Shown: positions 18,055 to 26,885 of the stretch, in pieces
Numbering within the stretch: position 1 is the stretch's first letter
Layout of the letters: each line of letters begins with the position of its first letter
From: Bordetella sp. BOR01
GTDB taxonomy: Bacteria > Pseudomonadota > Gammaproteobacteria > Burkholderiales > Burkholderiaceae_B
Length of the DNA: 64,000 bases
NCBI RefSeq assembly: GCF_019218885.1
Contig: NZ_JAHUWT010000003.1
Coordinates: 1,240,001 to 1,304,000 of the forward strand
Reading direction: 5' to 3'
Translations under genes and position numbers: made by a program
Notes under the pieces: generated by a model
Databases searched by the model: none
Told to the model about the DNA's origin: nothing
Seen by the model: only the letters and a program-made list of their open reading frames with translations

Positions 18055-18125
18055 GCCCGCTACCCCAGGGCCGGGGCGGTTCAAGCCGCCCGGCCCGCCG
18101 CATAAGAAAAGGCGCCATTCGGTTT

Positions 18126-18986
18126 ATGTCGCTTATCCGCGTAGTCAGCTACAACATCCATAAAGGGCGTTCGGCCTTGGGCCGGCGCGAATCGCTGAAC
18201 GACCTGCGCCTGGGGTTGTACGGCCTGCGTCCCGACCTGGTGTTCCTGCAGGAAGTGCAGGGCCGCAACGACCAGTTGTCCGTCCTGGATGCCCAGCACG
18301 AATCGCTGGCCGCGGCGCTGCGCCTGGACGTAGCCTATGGCTGCAATGCCATCCGCAACCGCTCCGACCATGGCAATGCGCTGCTGTCGCGCTATTCCAT
18401 CCTGGAACACGAAAACCAGGACATCTCCGACCATCGGCTGGAACAGCGCGGCCTGCTGCATGCCCGCATCCAGGTCGATGGCCGCGACGTGCATTGCTTC
18501 GTGGTGCACCTGGGCCTGTTCGCCGGCAGCCGCACCCGCCAGATCCAGGCCCTGGCCGACCGCATCGGCCGGCTGGTGCCCGAGGGCGATCCCATCCTGG
18601 TGGCGGGCGATTTCAACGACTGGGGCGACCGCCTGGCGCCCTTGTTCGTGCAGCAATTGGGCCTGTACGAAGTATTTTCCAATGCCCCGCGCAGCCATGG
18701 CGGCGACCTGCCGCGCCTGCGCGATTCGGTGCGGCGGTTGGGCAACGTGCTGCGCGGCGTGCCCAACAACGTGGCCGTGCTGGAACGCAACAACCAGCTT
18801 GGCATGGGCGGTGCCTACTGCCCACTGCCGCCGCCGCGCACTTTCCCGGCGGTGTTCCCATGGTTCCGGCTCGACCGCATCTACCAGCGCGGCTTCGCCG
18901 TACGCAGTGCCCGGGTGCTGCGCGGCCGCGAATGGGCGCGGCTGTCCGACCACGCGCCCCTGTTGGCGGAGCTTGAGTTGCCGTGA
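18126..18986 (+). CDS. Endonuclease/exonuclease/phosphatase family protein (YbhP-like)
   Basis: Metal-dependent phosphodiesterase fold of 286 residues. Signatures are RVVSYNIHKG at the N-terminus, the metal ligand Glu in FLQEVQ, HLGLFAGSRTRQ, AGDFNDWGD in the middle and SDHAPLLAEL at the C-terminus. It shares GTGA with the start of the cardiolipin synthase gene; the same pair (ybhP-ybhO) is found next to each other in E. coli, which suggests a role linked to phospholipid metabolism. The exact substrate is unknown. No signal peptide is seen. Confidence 0.88.
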   Translation: MSLIRVVSYNIHKGRSALGRRESLNDLRLGLYGLRPDLVFLQEVQGRNDQLSVLDAQHESLAAALRLDVAYGCNAIRNRSDHGNALLSRYSILEHENQDISDHRLEQRGLLHARIQVDGRDVHCFVVHLGLFAGSRTRQIQALADRIGRLVPEGDPILVAGDFNDWGDRLAPLFVQQLGLYEVFSNAPRSHGGDLPRLRDSVRRLGNVLRGVPNNVAVLERNNQLGMGGAYCPLPPPRTFPAVFPWFRLDRIYQRGFAVRSARVLRGREWARLSDHAPLLAELELP

Positions 18987-20194
18987 AGGCGGACATCGTC
19001 AGGCTGGACTGGACCGACGACAACGCCATCGAACTGCTGCAGAATGGCGCTGACTTCTTTCCGGCACTGTGTCGCGCCATCGGTGCCGCGCGCGTCAGCG
19101 TGCACCTGGAAACCTATATCTTCGTGATCGACCGTACTGGCGAGCTTGTGCTGCAAAGCCTGGAACAGGCGGCGCGGCGCGGCGTGAAAGTACGGGTGGT
19201 GCTCGATGGCTTCGGCAGCGCCGACACGGCCCGCGCCATCGGCGACCGTATCGTGGCGGCGGGCGGGTATTGCCGCGTCTACCGGCCCGAGCCGCCCTGG
19301 TACGGCCGCCTGGTGCCGTCGCGCAGCCGGCTGCGCCGCCTGCATCGCAAGGTAGCGGTGGTGGATGGTGATATTGCCTTTGTCGGCGGCATCAACATCG
19401 TCGACGACTACGACGACCTGGACCCCAGCGACGATATCCCCGCGGCGCGTTTCGATTTTGCCGTGCAAGCGCGGGGGCCGCTGGTGGCTTATGCGGTGCA
19501 TGCGCAAGACCTGCTGTGGGTGCGGCTGAACTGGACCCGGCTGCGCCGCCATCCGCGTGAATGGCCACGCCTGCGCCTGGGGCGGCCGCGCCCGCCGTCC
19601 GCCGGACAGGTGGGCAGCCAGCGCGCAGCGCTGGTGCTGCGCGACAACTTGCGCTTTCGGCAAACTTTCGAGCGGGCCTACTTGTACGGCATCCAGCATG
19701 CGCGGCGCGACATCCTGATCGGCAACGCGTACTTCTTTCCGGGCCGCCAGTTCCGCAAGGCACTACTGCAGGCCGCCGCGCGCGGCGTGCGCGTGCGCCT
19801 GCTGCTGCAGGGCAAGATCGAATACCACATGCAGTACTACGCCACCCGCTCGCTGTACGACCAGCTATTGCGCGGCGGCATCGAGATCTACGAATACATG
19901 CCCGGCTACCTGCACGCCAAGGTGGCCGTCATCGACAACATGGCCATGGTGGGCTCGTCCAACCTGGACCCGTTCAGCCTGCTGCTGGCGCGCGAGGCCA
20001 ACGTGGTGGTCGATGACCAGCCGTTTGCATGGGACCTGCAGCACCGCCTGGAAGACGCCATTGTCCTGGGCGGGCGTTTCGTGCGGCCGCTGGACTACCA
20101 CCGGCGCGGCTGGTGGCGGCGCTGCGTGGATGCCGCGTCGTACACCTTGCTGCGCATCGGTGTGGCGCTGACGGGGCGGTCGGGGGAATATTGA
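18983..20194 (+). CDS. clsB: Cardiolipin synthase B (phospholipase D family)
   Basis: Membrane-associated phospholipid synthase of 403 residues with two PLD catalytic HKD motifs: HRKVAVVDGDIAFVGG in the first half and HAKVAVIDNMAMVGSSN in the second. ClsB enzymes lack the N-terminal membrane helices of ClsA, as here. It would form cardiolipin or related diacyl phospholipids by phosphatidyl transfer. The GTG start at 18983 overlaps the EEP gene stop by 4 bases. The C-terminus (DAASYTLLRIGVALTGRSGEY) looks complete; the following reading frame on the other strand overlaps its end. Confidence 0.9.
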   Translation: MKADIVRLDWTDDNAIELLQNGADFFPALCRAIGAARVSVHLETYIFVIDRTGELVLQSLEQAARRGVKVRVVLDGFGSADTARAIGDRIVAAGGYCRVYRPEPPWYGRLVPSRSRLRRLHRKVAVVDGDIAFVGGINIVDDYDDLDPSDDIPAARFDFAVQARGPLVAYAVHAQDLLWVRLNWTRLRRHPREWPRLRLGRPRPPSAGQVGSQRAALVLRDNLRFRQTFERAYLYGIQHARRDILIGNAYFFPGRQFRKALLQAAARGVRVRLLLQGKIEYHMQYYATRSLYDQLLRGGIEIYEYMPGYLHAKVAVIDNMAMVGSSNLDPFSLLLAREANVVVDDQPFAWDLQHRLEDAIVLGGRFVRPLDYHRRGWWRRCVDAASYTLLRIGVALTGRSGEY

Positions 20195-20364
20195 GTCTGT
20201 GCGCCGTCCGGTGCCAGGCCCACAAAGCCCAGCTCATCGCGTGCGATCAGCGGATCGCCGGTACGCAGGAACTCGTGGAAGATGAACGGCATCCGGTACG
20301 AGAAACGCCGCGCGCCGTCGGCACGGCGATAGGCCATGGTAATTACGTTGTCGCCGGACGTCAT
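20095..20364 (-). pseudogene. Possible gene remnant antisense to the end of clsB
   Basis: An 89-codon frame whose first 60 codons (20190-20364) have host-like G/C third positions and a protein-like composition (VITMAYRRADGARRFSYR, FHEFLRTGDPLIARDELGFVGLAP), while the last third is simply antisense to clsB. I do not recognise it. It may be an immunity-type or structural gene whose 3' end was lost when it recombined next to clsB, or a short real protein overlapping clsB. It lies downstream of a toxin-immunity pair on the same strand, a common place for orphan immunity genes and gene debris. Confidence 0.3.
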
Positions 20365-20409
20365 CCCGGATTCAACAAGAGAACAAGACCGTCAGCGGAA
20401 TGTCTTGCA

Positions 20410-20688
20410 TTACGCAGGCGGGGCCTTCATGGTTTGCAGAACATGGCGCACGACCTCGTCGGCGGCTTCTGCCTGCTTGTCATCCGAAACAGTGAACTTG
20501 ATTTCTTCCAGTTTGTTTTCGGCCTCGAATAGTGCAGACCGCAGCCATTTTTCATCGAGCGCCACGATTTCCTGTTCGGACTGGAGCAATGCGGCTTGCA
20601 CTTGCTCGATGCTGGACTGCCTGGACAGGAACGCGTGGCAGGCTTGCTCCACGCGTTGTACAGATTCTGGGTATAGCCACGTATTCAT
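20410..20688 (-). CDS. Small acidic protein, probable immunity partner of the upstream toxin
   Basis: A 92-residue, largely helical acidic protein (EQEIVALDEKWLRSALFEAENKLEEIKF) that I cannot place in a known family. It starts 1 base before the end of the toxin-like gene (ATG at 20688, toxin stop at 20685-20687), so the two are translationally coupled. A small, acidic, co-translated gene directly after a polymorphic-toxin gene is the usual position for a cognate immunity protein. Function is inferred from position only. Confidence 0.6.
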   Translation of the reverse strand: MNTWLYPESVQRVEQACHAFLSRQSSIEQVQAALLQSEQEIVALDEKWLRSALFEAENKLEEIKFTVSDDKQAEAADEVVRHVLQTMKAPPA

Positions 20689-21881
20689 TGTCCTCCCCGT
20701 CGAAGTAGGGTCACGACGGTATTTCCGCCATTCTCGGTTACAGCGCCAACGTTACCACTCCAGTAGGTGGTGCGGGTCACGCCGTTCACTATGCTGCTGG
20801 TGGGCTCTCCCGTGCGAATGACGTGTTCGACGATGTTCGGAGAAATGTTGCGGCCGGCCCCGACCGTGCCTGCCGGGGCGCCCAGCCCCGAAGGCTGCAT
20901 GCGATCCACGGCATGCTGGGAATAGAGGCGATCGCCGATCTGCGCATACGTTCGGTCGCCCTGGGCGACTTTCGGATAGTCGTTCCATGATCCCCAACGC
21001 AGTGAATCGGGCGTGGACGGCACGGTTTCGGCAGGCCGGGGGCCGGTCGCTTGCCTGGGCGTCTGCGGCGTTTCCGCCGAGGGCCGCGGCGTCGACCGCC
21101 CAAGCGGCCGCGGCGCCAGCCGGTTCGCCCCGCGCGTCAGCAAGGCGATGACGGCACCCACCCCCATGGCGATGACGCCCTTGGCAAACTGCTCGGCGGC
21201 CTGGTCCAGTTCACCTGTGCTGGACGCATTCATGGTCAGGTTGAAAAACCGCATCAGGTACTTGATGCCGTCGAAAATGGCCCAGCCCGCCAGGGTGAAA
21301 CCGATGGCCAGCAGTGCCGCGTCGGCCACGAAGCCCACGCCGATGGCATGCGAGCCGGCCCACACCACCAGCACGCCCACTACGATGGCCAGGCTTCTGC
21401 CGCTGAGCGCATTGAGCAGCTCGTTGCCCAATGCCGCGGGCATGTACTGGGGGGACTTGTTCAGCACATAGCTGAACCGGTCGGCCAGCGACCACTGCGT
21501 TACAGGCCCGACCGGGTTGCCGGACAGCACGGCCGGCTGCACGTTGCCATTGCCGTCGTTGCCCGAGGTATCCGGCAGCGCCACCGCGGCAATCTGGCCG
21601 ACCTGCATCAGCGCCATCATCTGCTCGGTGGTCTGCTGCGGCGAATAGTGGCCGGCGACGGAACCCGTGCAGATCAGCCGGCGGTACAGGGCGGCCAGCT
21701 TGGCCAGCGAGGCGTCGTCGCGCAGGTGCGGGTACAGCACGGTGCGCAAGCGGGCGGGGTCGCGGATGATCAGCGATTGCGAGACGCCCTGGAATACGTT
21801 CCAGGGGCCGATTAGCAGGAGCTCACCGCCACCGCGAAGCGCGGCGACGTCTCCGGACCTTTCAAGTGATCTGACGTCCAT
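20685..21881 (-). CDS. Polymorphic toxin-like protein with C-terminal nuclease-type domain
   Basis: A 398-residue protein with three parts: an N-terminal globular region, a paired hydrophobic segment (about 161-210), and, after a Pro/Arg-rich linker, a C-terminal domain of about 100 residues. That domain has the pattern seen in many polymorphic toxin tips: YSQHAVDRMQPSGLG, GRNISPNIVEHVIRTGE and VGAVTENGGNTVVTLL. I read it as a BECR-fold, DUF4258-like ribonuclease; this is pattern recognition, not proof. There is no signal peptide, so delivery by a type VI secretion system or similar is more likely than Sec. The ATG at 21881 is chosen; the frame is open to 21992. The next gene is coupled and probably its immunity protein. 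Confidence 0.62.
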   Translation of the reverse strand: MDVRSLERSGDVAALRGGGELLLIGPWNVFQGVSQSLIIRDPARLRTVLYPHLRDDASLAKLAALYRRLICTGSVAGHYSPQQTTEQMMALMQVGQIAAVALPDTSGNDGNGNVQPAVLSGNPVGPVTQWSLADRFSYVLNKSPQYMPAALGNELLNALSGRSLAIVVGVLVVWAGSHAIGVGFVADAALLAIGFTLAGWAIFDGIKYLMRFFNLTMNASSTGELDQAAEQFAKGVIAMGVGAVIALLTRGANRLAPRPLGRSTPRPSAETPQTPRQATGPRPAETVPSTPDSLRWGSWNDYPKVAQGDRTYAQIGDRLYSQHAVDRMQPSGLGAPAGTVGAGRNISPNIVEHVIRTGEPTSSIVNGVTRTTYWSGNVGAVTENGGNTVVTLLRRGGQ

Positions 21882-22231
21882 GGGGCATGTCGTTGTGCGG
21901 TGGAAACCGGTACAGCGCAGCCCGGGCGTGCCCACGGATGCGGGCCAGGCGGAACCGCGCCGGGGCAGCGGAATCCTAACAATCTTTGCCACCAGGCATC
22001 GGGAAACTACAAAAATTGTCGCTTTTGTTTCAGATTGACATCCTGAGAGCTACGTGGGATTTGCGGAAAGAACCGCGTCGAATTGATCGGCAGGGGCGCG
22101 TTCTGCCACTTCTGTGTCTGTGGCAGGTGCCTGACTCCCGCCCGGGTGTCAGATACTGAAAGGTGGCGCGGCCTTTGGTCGACAGCGGTGTCAGGCAGGC
22201 TGGCGAGCCAGATACCAGACAATACCCAGCG
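21882..22231. other. Upstream region of the toxin gene with degenerate repeat units
   Basis: No convincing gene is seen in these 350 bases apart from a possible N-terminal extension of the toxin frame up to 21992. The part near 22020-22080 is AT-richer and may carry the toxin promoter. The part at 22126-22199 carries units of the GGTGTCAGGC family also found at 2934-3046. Confidence 0.4.
22126..22199. repeat. Second locus of GGTGTCAGGC-type palindromic units
   Basis: Units GGTGCCTGACTCC at 22126-22138, a degenerate GGTGTCAGATAC from 22145, and GGTGTCAGGCAGG at 22187-22199 resemble the units at 2934-3046 in sequence and in alternating orientation. They lie between the toxin gene and the DMT exporter gene, both transcribed leftward. 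Confidence 0.55.
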
Positions 22232-23119
22232 TCAGCCCGCCTGCACCCGCGGCCCCGGCCAGCGCACCAGTCCCAGTACCAGGGCCGTTCCCACCAGAAT
22301 CACCGCCGCCCCGGAAAGAATCTGGGTGGTCAGCACTTCGTCCAGGAACCACACGCCCCACAGCACGCCGAACACCGGCACCAGGAAGGTGACGCTGACC
22401 GCGGCGGTAGGCCCCACGTTGGCAATCAGCCGGAAAAACACAATGTAGGCCGTTCCGGTACACACCAGCGCCAGCGCGATGGTGGCGCTCCAGGCCTGCC
22501 ATGACACCGGTTGGGCCGGCCAGGTGGCGATGGCCAGCGGCGCCAGCACCAGCGAGGCGGCCACCATGCTGCCCGTGGCATTGGACAGGGCGTCGACGTC
22601 GCTCAGGAAGCGCTTGGTCCAGTTGGCGGCAATGCCATAGAACAGGGGGGCCGATACCGCTGCCAGGACAGCCGGGCCATGGCCGCCGGCACCGAAGTCG
22701 AGCTTGTCCCACACCAGCACCACGATGCCCAGCAGGGCAATGGCCAGGCCCAGCGCGCGAGTCCAGGGCAGGCGGTCTTTCAGCCACAGCCAGCCAATGA
22801 CGGCGCCCCACACGGGCGTTACCGCATTGGCCACCGACATGAAGCCCGCGCCCAGCGACTGCGCGGCGTAGGCATACAGCAGGAAGGGAATGGCGGAATT
22901 CAGGGCGCCCACCACCAGGATTGCCTTCCAGCGGCGCGCGATCAGCGGCAGTTTGCCGCGCAGCGCGGCCAGCGGCAGCAAGGTCAGCGCGGCCAGGCCG
23001 ACGCGCAGTTCCATCAGCGGACCGGGGCCGAATTCGGGCACGGCTATGCGCATGAACAGGAACGATCCGCCCCACACCGCTGCCAGCAGCAGCAAGTCCC
23101 GCAAGTCGCGATAGCGCAT
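22232..23119 (-). CDS. EamA/DMT family transporter
   Basis: Ten-helix inner-membrane transporter of the drug/metabolite superfamily, 295 residues, with two EamA repeats (about 1-135 and 145-285). The start LLLAAVWGGSFLFMRIAV and the inter-repeat motif SVANAVTPVWGAVIGWLWLKDR are typical, and the second repeat has the matching PVFGVLWGVWFLDE. It is the last gene of a leftward run CoxG-like, MFS, EamA with gaps of 25 and 15 bases. Substrate unknown; efflux of amino acids or metabolites is usual. Confidence 0.88.
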   Translation of the reverse strand: MRYRDLRDLLLLAAVWGGSFLFMRIAVPEFGPGPLMELRVGLAALTLLPLAALRGKLPLIARRWKAILVVGALNSAIPFLLYAYAAQSLGAGFMSVANAVTPVWGAVIGWLWLKDRLPWTRALGLAIALLGIVVLVWDKLDFGAGGHGPAVLAAVSAPLFYGIAANWTKRFLSDVDALSNATGSMVAASLVLAPLAIATWPAQPVSWQAWSATIALALVCTGTAYIVFFRLIANVGPTAAVSVTFLVPVFGVLWGVWFLDEVLTTQILSGAAVILVGTALVLGLVRWPGPRVQAG

Positions 23120-23134
23120 GAATGGAGTGTCCGG

Positions 23135-24589
23135 TCAGGATTTGCGCCGGTCGGCGGCGCGGGTCAGGATGTTCTTCATTTTGACGCGGTGCGCCAGGTA
23201 GGCGCTGCCCAGGGCAAGCAGCGCGCAGATCACCAGGCCGATGCGCACGCCGTCCAGCACCGAGCTGCGCCCGATGACGATGCCGACCAGCGCCGTGCCG
23301 ACCGCGCTGCCGATGGCACGCGTGGTTTGCACCAGGGCCGAGGCCACGCCCACGTCGTGCCGCTCGCTGAGCATCTGCATGAACAGCGTCAGGTTCGGTA
23401 GCAGGAAACCCAGGGCGCAGCCGTTGACGAAAAACGCCGCCAGGATCCAGGCCGTAGAGGTGTCGGCCCCGAACGCCAGCACCATCAGCGATCCCACCGC
23501 CAACAGGCAGCCGCCGAACACCATCAGGCGCTGCGGTTCGCTTTGCCTGGGAAACAGGTAGCCGTTGATGATGCTGCCGATAGGAATGGCAGCCACCAGC
23601 GGTGTCAGCAGCAGGCCGGCCTGGCTGGGCGTGTAGCCCATTTCCGTCTGCAGCAGTAGCGGACTGTAGAAGATCAGGATGAACATCACCGCGCCCACCG
23701 CCAGCGCGGCCAGGTTGAGCAACTGCGGCTCGCGCTGGGCAATGACGCGCAGCGGGAAAATGGGCGAGGACACGCGCCGCTCGTAGGGCAGCAGCAGGGC
23801 GATGGCGGCCACCCCGGCCAGCGCCAGGGCAAGCGCCAGCATGGGTTGCGCGTGCTCGCCGGGGGCAAAAGCCAGTTCCATGGCGGCCAGCGGGGCGCTG
23901 ACGGCGATGACAAGCAGCAGGCTGCCCAGCCAGTCGACCCGCCGCCTGCCTTGCCCGGCATGCAGGGACCGAATGCGCGGAAAGTAGCGCGCCAGCAGGA
24001 ACAGCGCCATCACCGCGGCGATGGGCGATATGAAAAACGCCGCCCGCCAGCCCAGCGCCTGGGTGGCCGCGCCGCCCAGCAGCGGGCCCACGCCGCTGGC
24101 CATGGCGAAGGCCGCCGATACCAGCGCCAGCCAGCGCACCCGTTCCTTGGCGTCGGGGAACAGGTCGGCCGGCGCGGCGAAGGCGGTAGCGATCATCATG
24201 CCTCCGCCTATCCCCTGCAGGGTCCGGAACGCGATGAGCTGTTCCATGGACTGCGCCAGCCCACAGGCGATCGAGCCCAGTGCGATGATCGACACTGACA
24301 GCAGCATCAGGGGCTTGCGCCCGAACAGATCGCCCAGGCGGCCGAAAATCAGGATGGACGCGGCCGTGGCCAGCAGATAGCCCGTACCCACCCAGGCATA
24401 AAGGGCCATGCCGTTGAGCGCCGCGGCCACGCGCGGCAGGGTGGTGCTGACTATGGTGGAGTCGAAGGCGGCCAGCACCACCGTGGCGGACACGCCGGCC
24501 ATGGCCATCAGCAGGTCGCGGCGGGAGCGGGGAGTGTCGGGGGGAGTATTGGGCGCAGGCGGAGCGGGCGTCGTCATGGCGCCAAGCAT
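23135..24589 (-). CDS. MFS drug:H+ antiporter-2 (EmrB/QacA) family transporter
   Basis: Inner-membrane multidrug exporter of the 14-helix DHA2 type, 484 residues. The second-helix signature VSATVVLAAFDSTIVSTTLPRVAAAL carries the Asp typical of EmrB, followed by the MFS loop GRLGDLFGRKPLM and the antiporter motif C around GPLLGGAATQ. The ATG at 24589 is used; a second ATG at 24577 is equally possible. No EmrA-type adaptor gene is adjacent, so it may work alone across the inner membrane. Confidence 0.88.
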   Translation of the reverse strand: MLGAMTTPAPPAPNTPPDTPRSRRDLLMAMAGVSATVVLAAFDSTIVSTTLPRVAAALNGMALYAWVGTGYLLATAASILIFGRLGDLFGRKPLMLLSVSIIALGSIACGLAQSMEQLIAFRTLQGIGGGMMIATAFAAPADLFPDAKERVRWLALVSAAFAMASGVGPLLGGAATQALGWRAAFFISPIAAVMALFLLARYFPRIRSLHAGQGRRRVDWLGSLLLVIAVSAPLAAMELAFAPGEHAQPMLALALALAGVAAIALLLPYERRVSSPIFPLRVIAQREPQLLNLAALAVGAVMFILIFYSPLLLQTEMGYTPSQAGLLLTPLVAAIPIGSIINGYLFPRQSEPQRLMVFGGCLLAVGSLMVLAFGADTSTAWILAAFFVNGCALGFLLPNLTLFMQMLSERHDVGVASALVQTTRAIGSAVGTALVGIVIGRSSVLDGVRIGLVICALLALGSAYLAHRVKMKNILTRAADRRKS

Positions 24590-24614
24590 ATCACCGCGTG
24601 CTTAGGGATTTCAC

Positions 24615-25181
24615 CTATTTGTAAAGCGTGTGATACCCCAGGATGACCAGCACCACGGCCGCCACTGCCAGCCACGACCAGCGCGAGGATACCAGTCCGC
24701 GTTCCGGCTCTTCGGGCTCGGGCGGCGGGGCCGTGCGCGGTTGCTTGGCCATGTGGTCGATGAAGGCGGCGAAGAATTTCTCGACCAGCTTGCCGCCGGC
24801 CTTCATGAGAACAGGCTCGCCCACCTTGCCCAGCGATCCGCCCGCCATGGCGGCTACGGTGTACGCCAGGCGGGTGCCTTCGTCTTTGGGGGTAAGGGTG
24901 ATCTGGGCGGTGCCGATGGCCAGGCAGGCGGTTTGGCTTTTGCCGTCGAAGGCCAATGAGCAGCCATGGGGCGGGTTCAGTTCGGACAGCAGCACCTCGC
25001 CTTCGTAACTGGCTTCCAGGCCGGCCACGTTCGCGTGCAGGGACAAGGCGTATTCGGTGGGGGTGCGCCGCTCGACGTTGACACAACCGGGCAGGCACTT
25101 TTGCAGCACCCCAGGGTCCATCAAGGCATCCCACGTCTGGTGCGGCGTGGAGGGAATCCATTGGGCATCGGCTATCCGCAC
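24615..25181 (-). CDS. CoxG/SRPBCC family protein
   Basis: Protein of 188 residues with the START/SRPBCC lipid-cavity fold of the carbon monoxide dehydrogenase subunit G family: WIPSTPHQTWDALMDPGVLQKCLPGCVNVE at the start, GKSQTACLAIGTAQITL in the middle. A Pro/Glu linker leads to a C-terminal membrane helix (about 168-186) that would anchor it to the inner membrane. No CO dehydrogenase genes are nearby, so the CoxG role in CODH maturation does not apply directly; such stand-alone members are common in this group. It begins the run CoxG, MFS, EamA. Confidence 0.85.
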   Translation of the reverse strand: MRIADAQWIPSTPHQTWDALMDPGVLQKCLPGCVNVERRTPTEYALSLHANVAGLEASYEGEVLLSELNPPHGCSLAFDGKSQTACLAIGTAQITLTPKDEGTRLAYTVAAMAGGSLGKVGEPVLMKAGGKLVEKFFAAFIDHMAKQPRTAPPPEPEEPERGLVSSRWSWLAVAAVVLVILGYHTLYK

Positions 25182-25234
25182 GGCTGTCTCCTAGCTGCGA
25201 GCCTGCAGGTCTTCAGTCTTCAGGTCTTTTGAAC

Positions 25235-26503
25235 CTATTCTGGCCCTAAATCCCGTGCTTGGCTAGAGGCGGGCGCCGACAGGGCCGTCAGCAGGGCGAT
25301 CAGCGTGATGTACAGGCTGACCGAACGCATACCGCGGAACATCAGCTCGGTAAGCCCGAAAACGGCAAAACCCAGGCATACGGCCAAGCCCATCGCGGCA
25401 GCGGTACGCTGCGCTTGCGGCAAGCCGTAGCGCAGTCGGCGCACGAACGACCAGGCTGGCGCCAGGTACAGCACCAAGAGGGCAATGCCGCCCGGCAGGC
25501 CGTAGGTGACCAGGGCCATCAACAGGTCGTTGTGCGGCTCGCCGAAATTGTCGGCAACATAGGGCGAAACTTCACCGGCAGCGGCACGCCGTTGCAGCGC
25601 ATGCGCGAAGCTCGCGCCCCCGCCTATGCCAGACCAGGGGTCGCCGGCAATGAGCTTCGCCGATGCACCCCACAATTGCAGGCGGATGCACATCGAGGTG
25701 TCGGCGGTGGGGGCCACGGTCAGGCATTGCCGGATTTCATGCACGCCGTTGGCTACGCGCTCGCGCAACGCTGAACTCGAAGCACCTATGGCCGCCGCGG
25801 CGAGCACGATGGCCACCAGTACGGCCACGGCCCGCAGCGGCTGGCGGGGCCAGCGCGCCAGTACCAGGCCGATGGCAGCGAAAACAGGAATCGCCATCCA
25901 GCCTGTGCGGGTCTGGGTCAGGATGAACCCGCCGAACGTGACCACGACCACTGCGATTTTCAGCACACGTTCCGCCTTGGGGCGGCGCGTCAGTTGCCAG
26001 CCCAGGCTGTACAAGCACAACACCGCCATCAGCAGCATCAGGTTGCCATAGCCGACGGCATTGAACTGCGGGGTAAGTGGACGCTGCAGCATGGGCCCCG
26101 TCAGGTAGGCAGCCACGGCCGTGGCTGCGAGCCCGGCAATCAAGGGGCCCCAGGCGAACTGGCGCAGGCGATTGCGGTCCAGCAGCAGAAAGGCTGCCAG
26201 CAGGCACGGAAAACCCAATGCGATGCGCAGTCCGCGCTCGATTTCTGCGCCGCTCCATTCTGCATTCAGCAACTGGCTGAACACCGCTGCCACCAGCGGC
26301 AGGCACAGTGCCAGAGCCAGGTGGCGATAAGGGCGCAGCGGCTGCCAGCGTTGCGGCGCCGGCGTAGCCGCAAGAACGAGGGCACAGATGAGGGCCAGCA
26401 AATAAAACAATCCGCTGCCGCCGCCGATGGTCAGTGTCAGCACGGGCAGCAGGCCCACCAGGATGGCGACCCAGGTGGTGTAGCGTGAGATCGGATACGT
26501 CAT
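25235..26503 (-). CDS. O-antigen ligase family protein (WaaL-like)
   Basis: Polytopic inner-membrane protein of 422 residues with about 11 to 12 membrane segments and the large periplasmic loop of O-antigen ligases, which contains WGASAKLIAGDPWSGIGGGASF and the key His in FGEPHNDLLMALVTYGLPGG. It would join undecaprenyl-linked O antigen to the lipid A core on the periplasmic face. The ATG at 26503 is chosen; a GTG at 26545 would add 14 basic residues. It is divergent from the polysaccharide cluster and shares its regulatory region, which supports the role. WaaL-like proteins are divergent, so an alternative glycan ligase role cannot be excluded. Confidence 0.82.
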   Translation of the reverse strand: MTYPISRYTTWVAILVGLLPVLTLTIGGGSGLFYLLALICALVLAATPAPQRWQPLRPYRHLALALCLPLVAAVFSQLLNAEWSGAEIERGLRIALGFPCLLAAFLLLDRNRLRQFAWGPLIAGLAATAVAAYLTGPMLQRPLTPQFNAVGYGNLMLLMAVLCLYSLGWQLTRRPKAERVLKIAVVVVTFGGFILTQTRTGWMAIPVFAAIGLVLARWPRQPLRAVAVLVAIVLAAAAIGASSSALRERVANGVHEIRQCLTVAPTADTSMCIRLQLWGASAKLIAGDPWSGIGGGASFAHALQRRAAAGEVSPYVADNFGEPHNDLLMALVTYGLPGGIALLVLYLAPAWSFVRRLRYGLPQAQRTAAAMGLAVCLGFAVFGLTELMFRGMRSVSLYITLIALLTALSAPASSQARDLGPE

Positions 26504-26885
26504 GAAAAGCCGCCGCCGGGATATGGGTGCCTTCAAGTGGCCCACACATAGGCGGATGATGCTACAAAATGAAGAAAATGAAATAAAATTTATCCGTAAT
26601 TTACACGACTGTGCGAATTGCCATACGGATGAGTAGAGAAAAAATCGTCGCTGTCATGGTAGCGCAACGTATCCAGGAGAGCACATTCTGCCCATGAAAA
26701 CCCAACTACCGGGCGGAGTATAGCCAAGAGGCCCAAATTTCTGGCAGGTGGGTTCTTTCCGCCGGTTGCCCCATGCCCCGTAGCATCTGCGGACCAATCG
26801 AGCATTCAGAAATGCGCACGCCCCGCTTGCAACCCATACAATCCGCCCGGGTCCTGCGCCAATGGGGCCCTAATGTAGCTATGAC
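26504..26885. promoter_or_regulatory. AT-rich divergent promoter region of the polysaccharide locus
   Basis: These 382 bases separate the leftward ligase gene from the rightward transferase cluster. The part at 26560-26640 is strikingly AT-rich for this genome and holds an inverted repeat, ATCCGTA at 26592-26598 and TACGGAT at 26624-26630. Promoters for both directions are expected here; I could not assign individual -35/-10 boxes with confidence. No ops/JUMPstart element was found. Confidence 0.45.

Noticed and set aside
15985-18084. A 699-codon minus-strand frame opposite aspS
   Set aside because: aspS is unambiguous on the plus strand; the antisense product has no domain-like pattern.
24615-25181. 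Carbon monoxide dehydrogenase locus suggested by the CoxG-like gene
   Set aside because: No coxS, coxM, coxL or other cox genes are nearby; neighbours are transporters.
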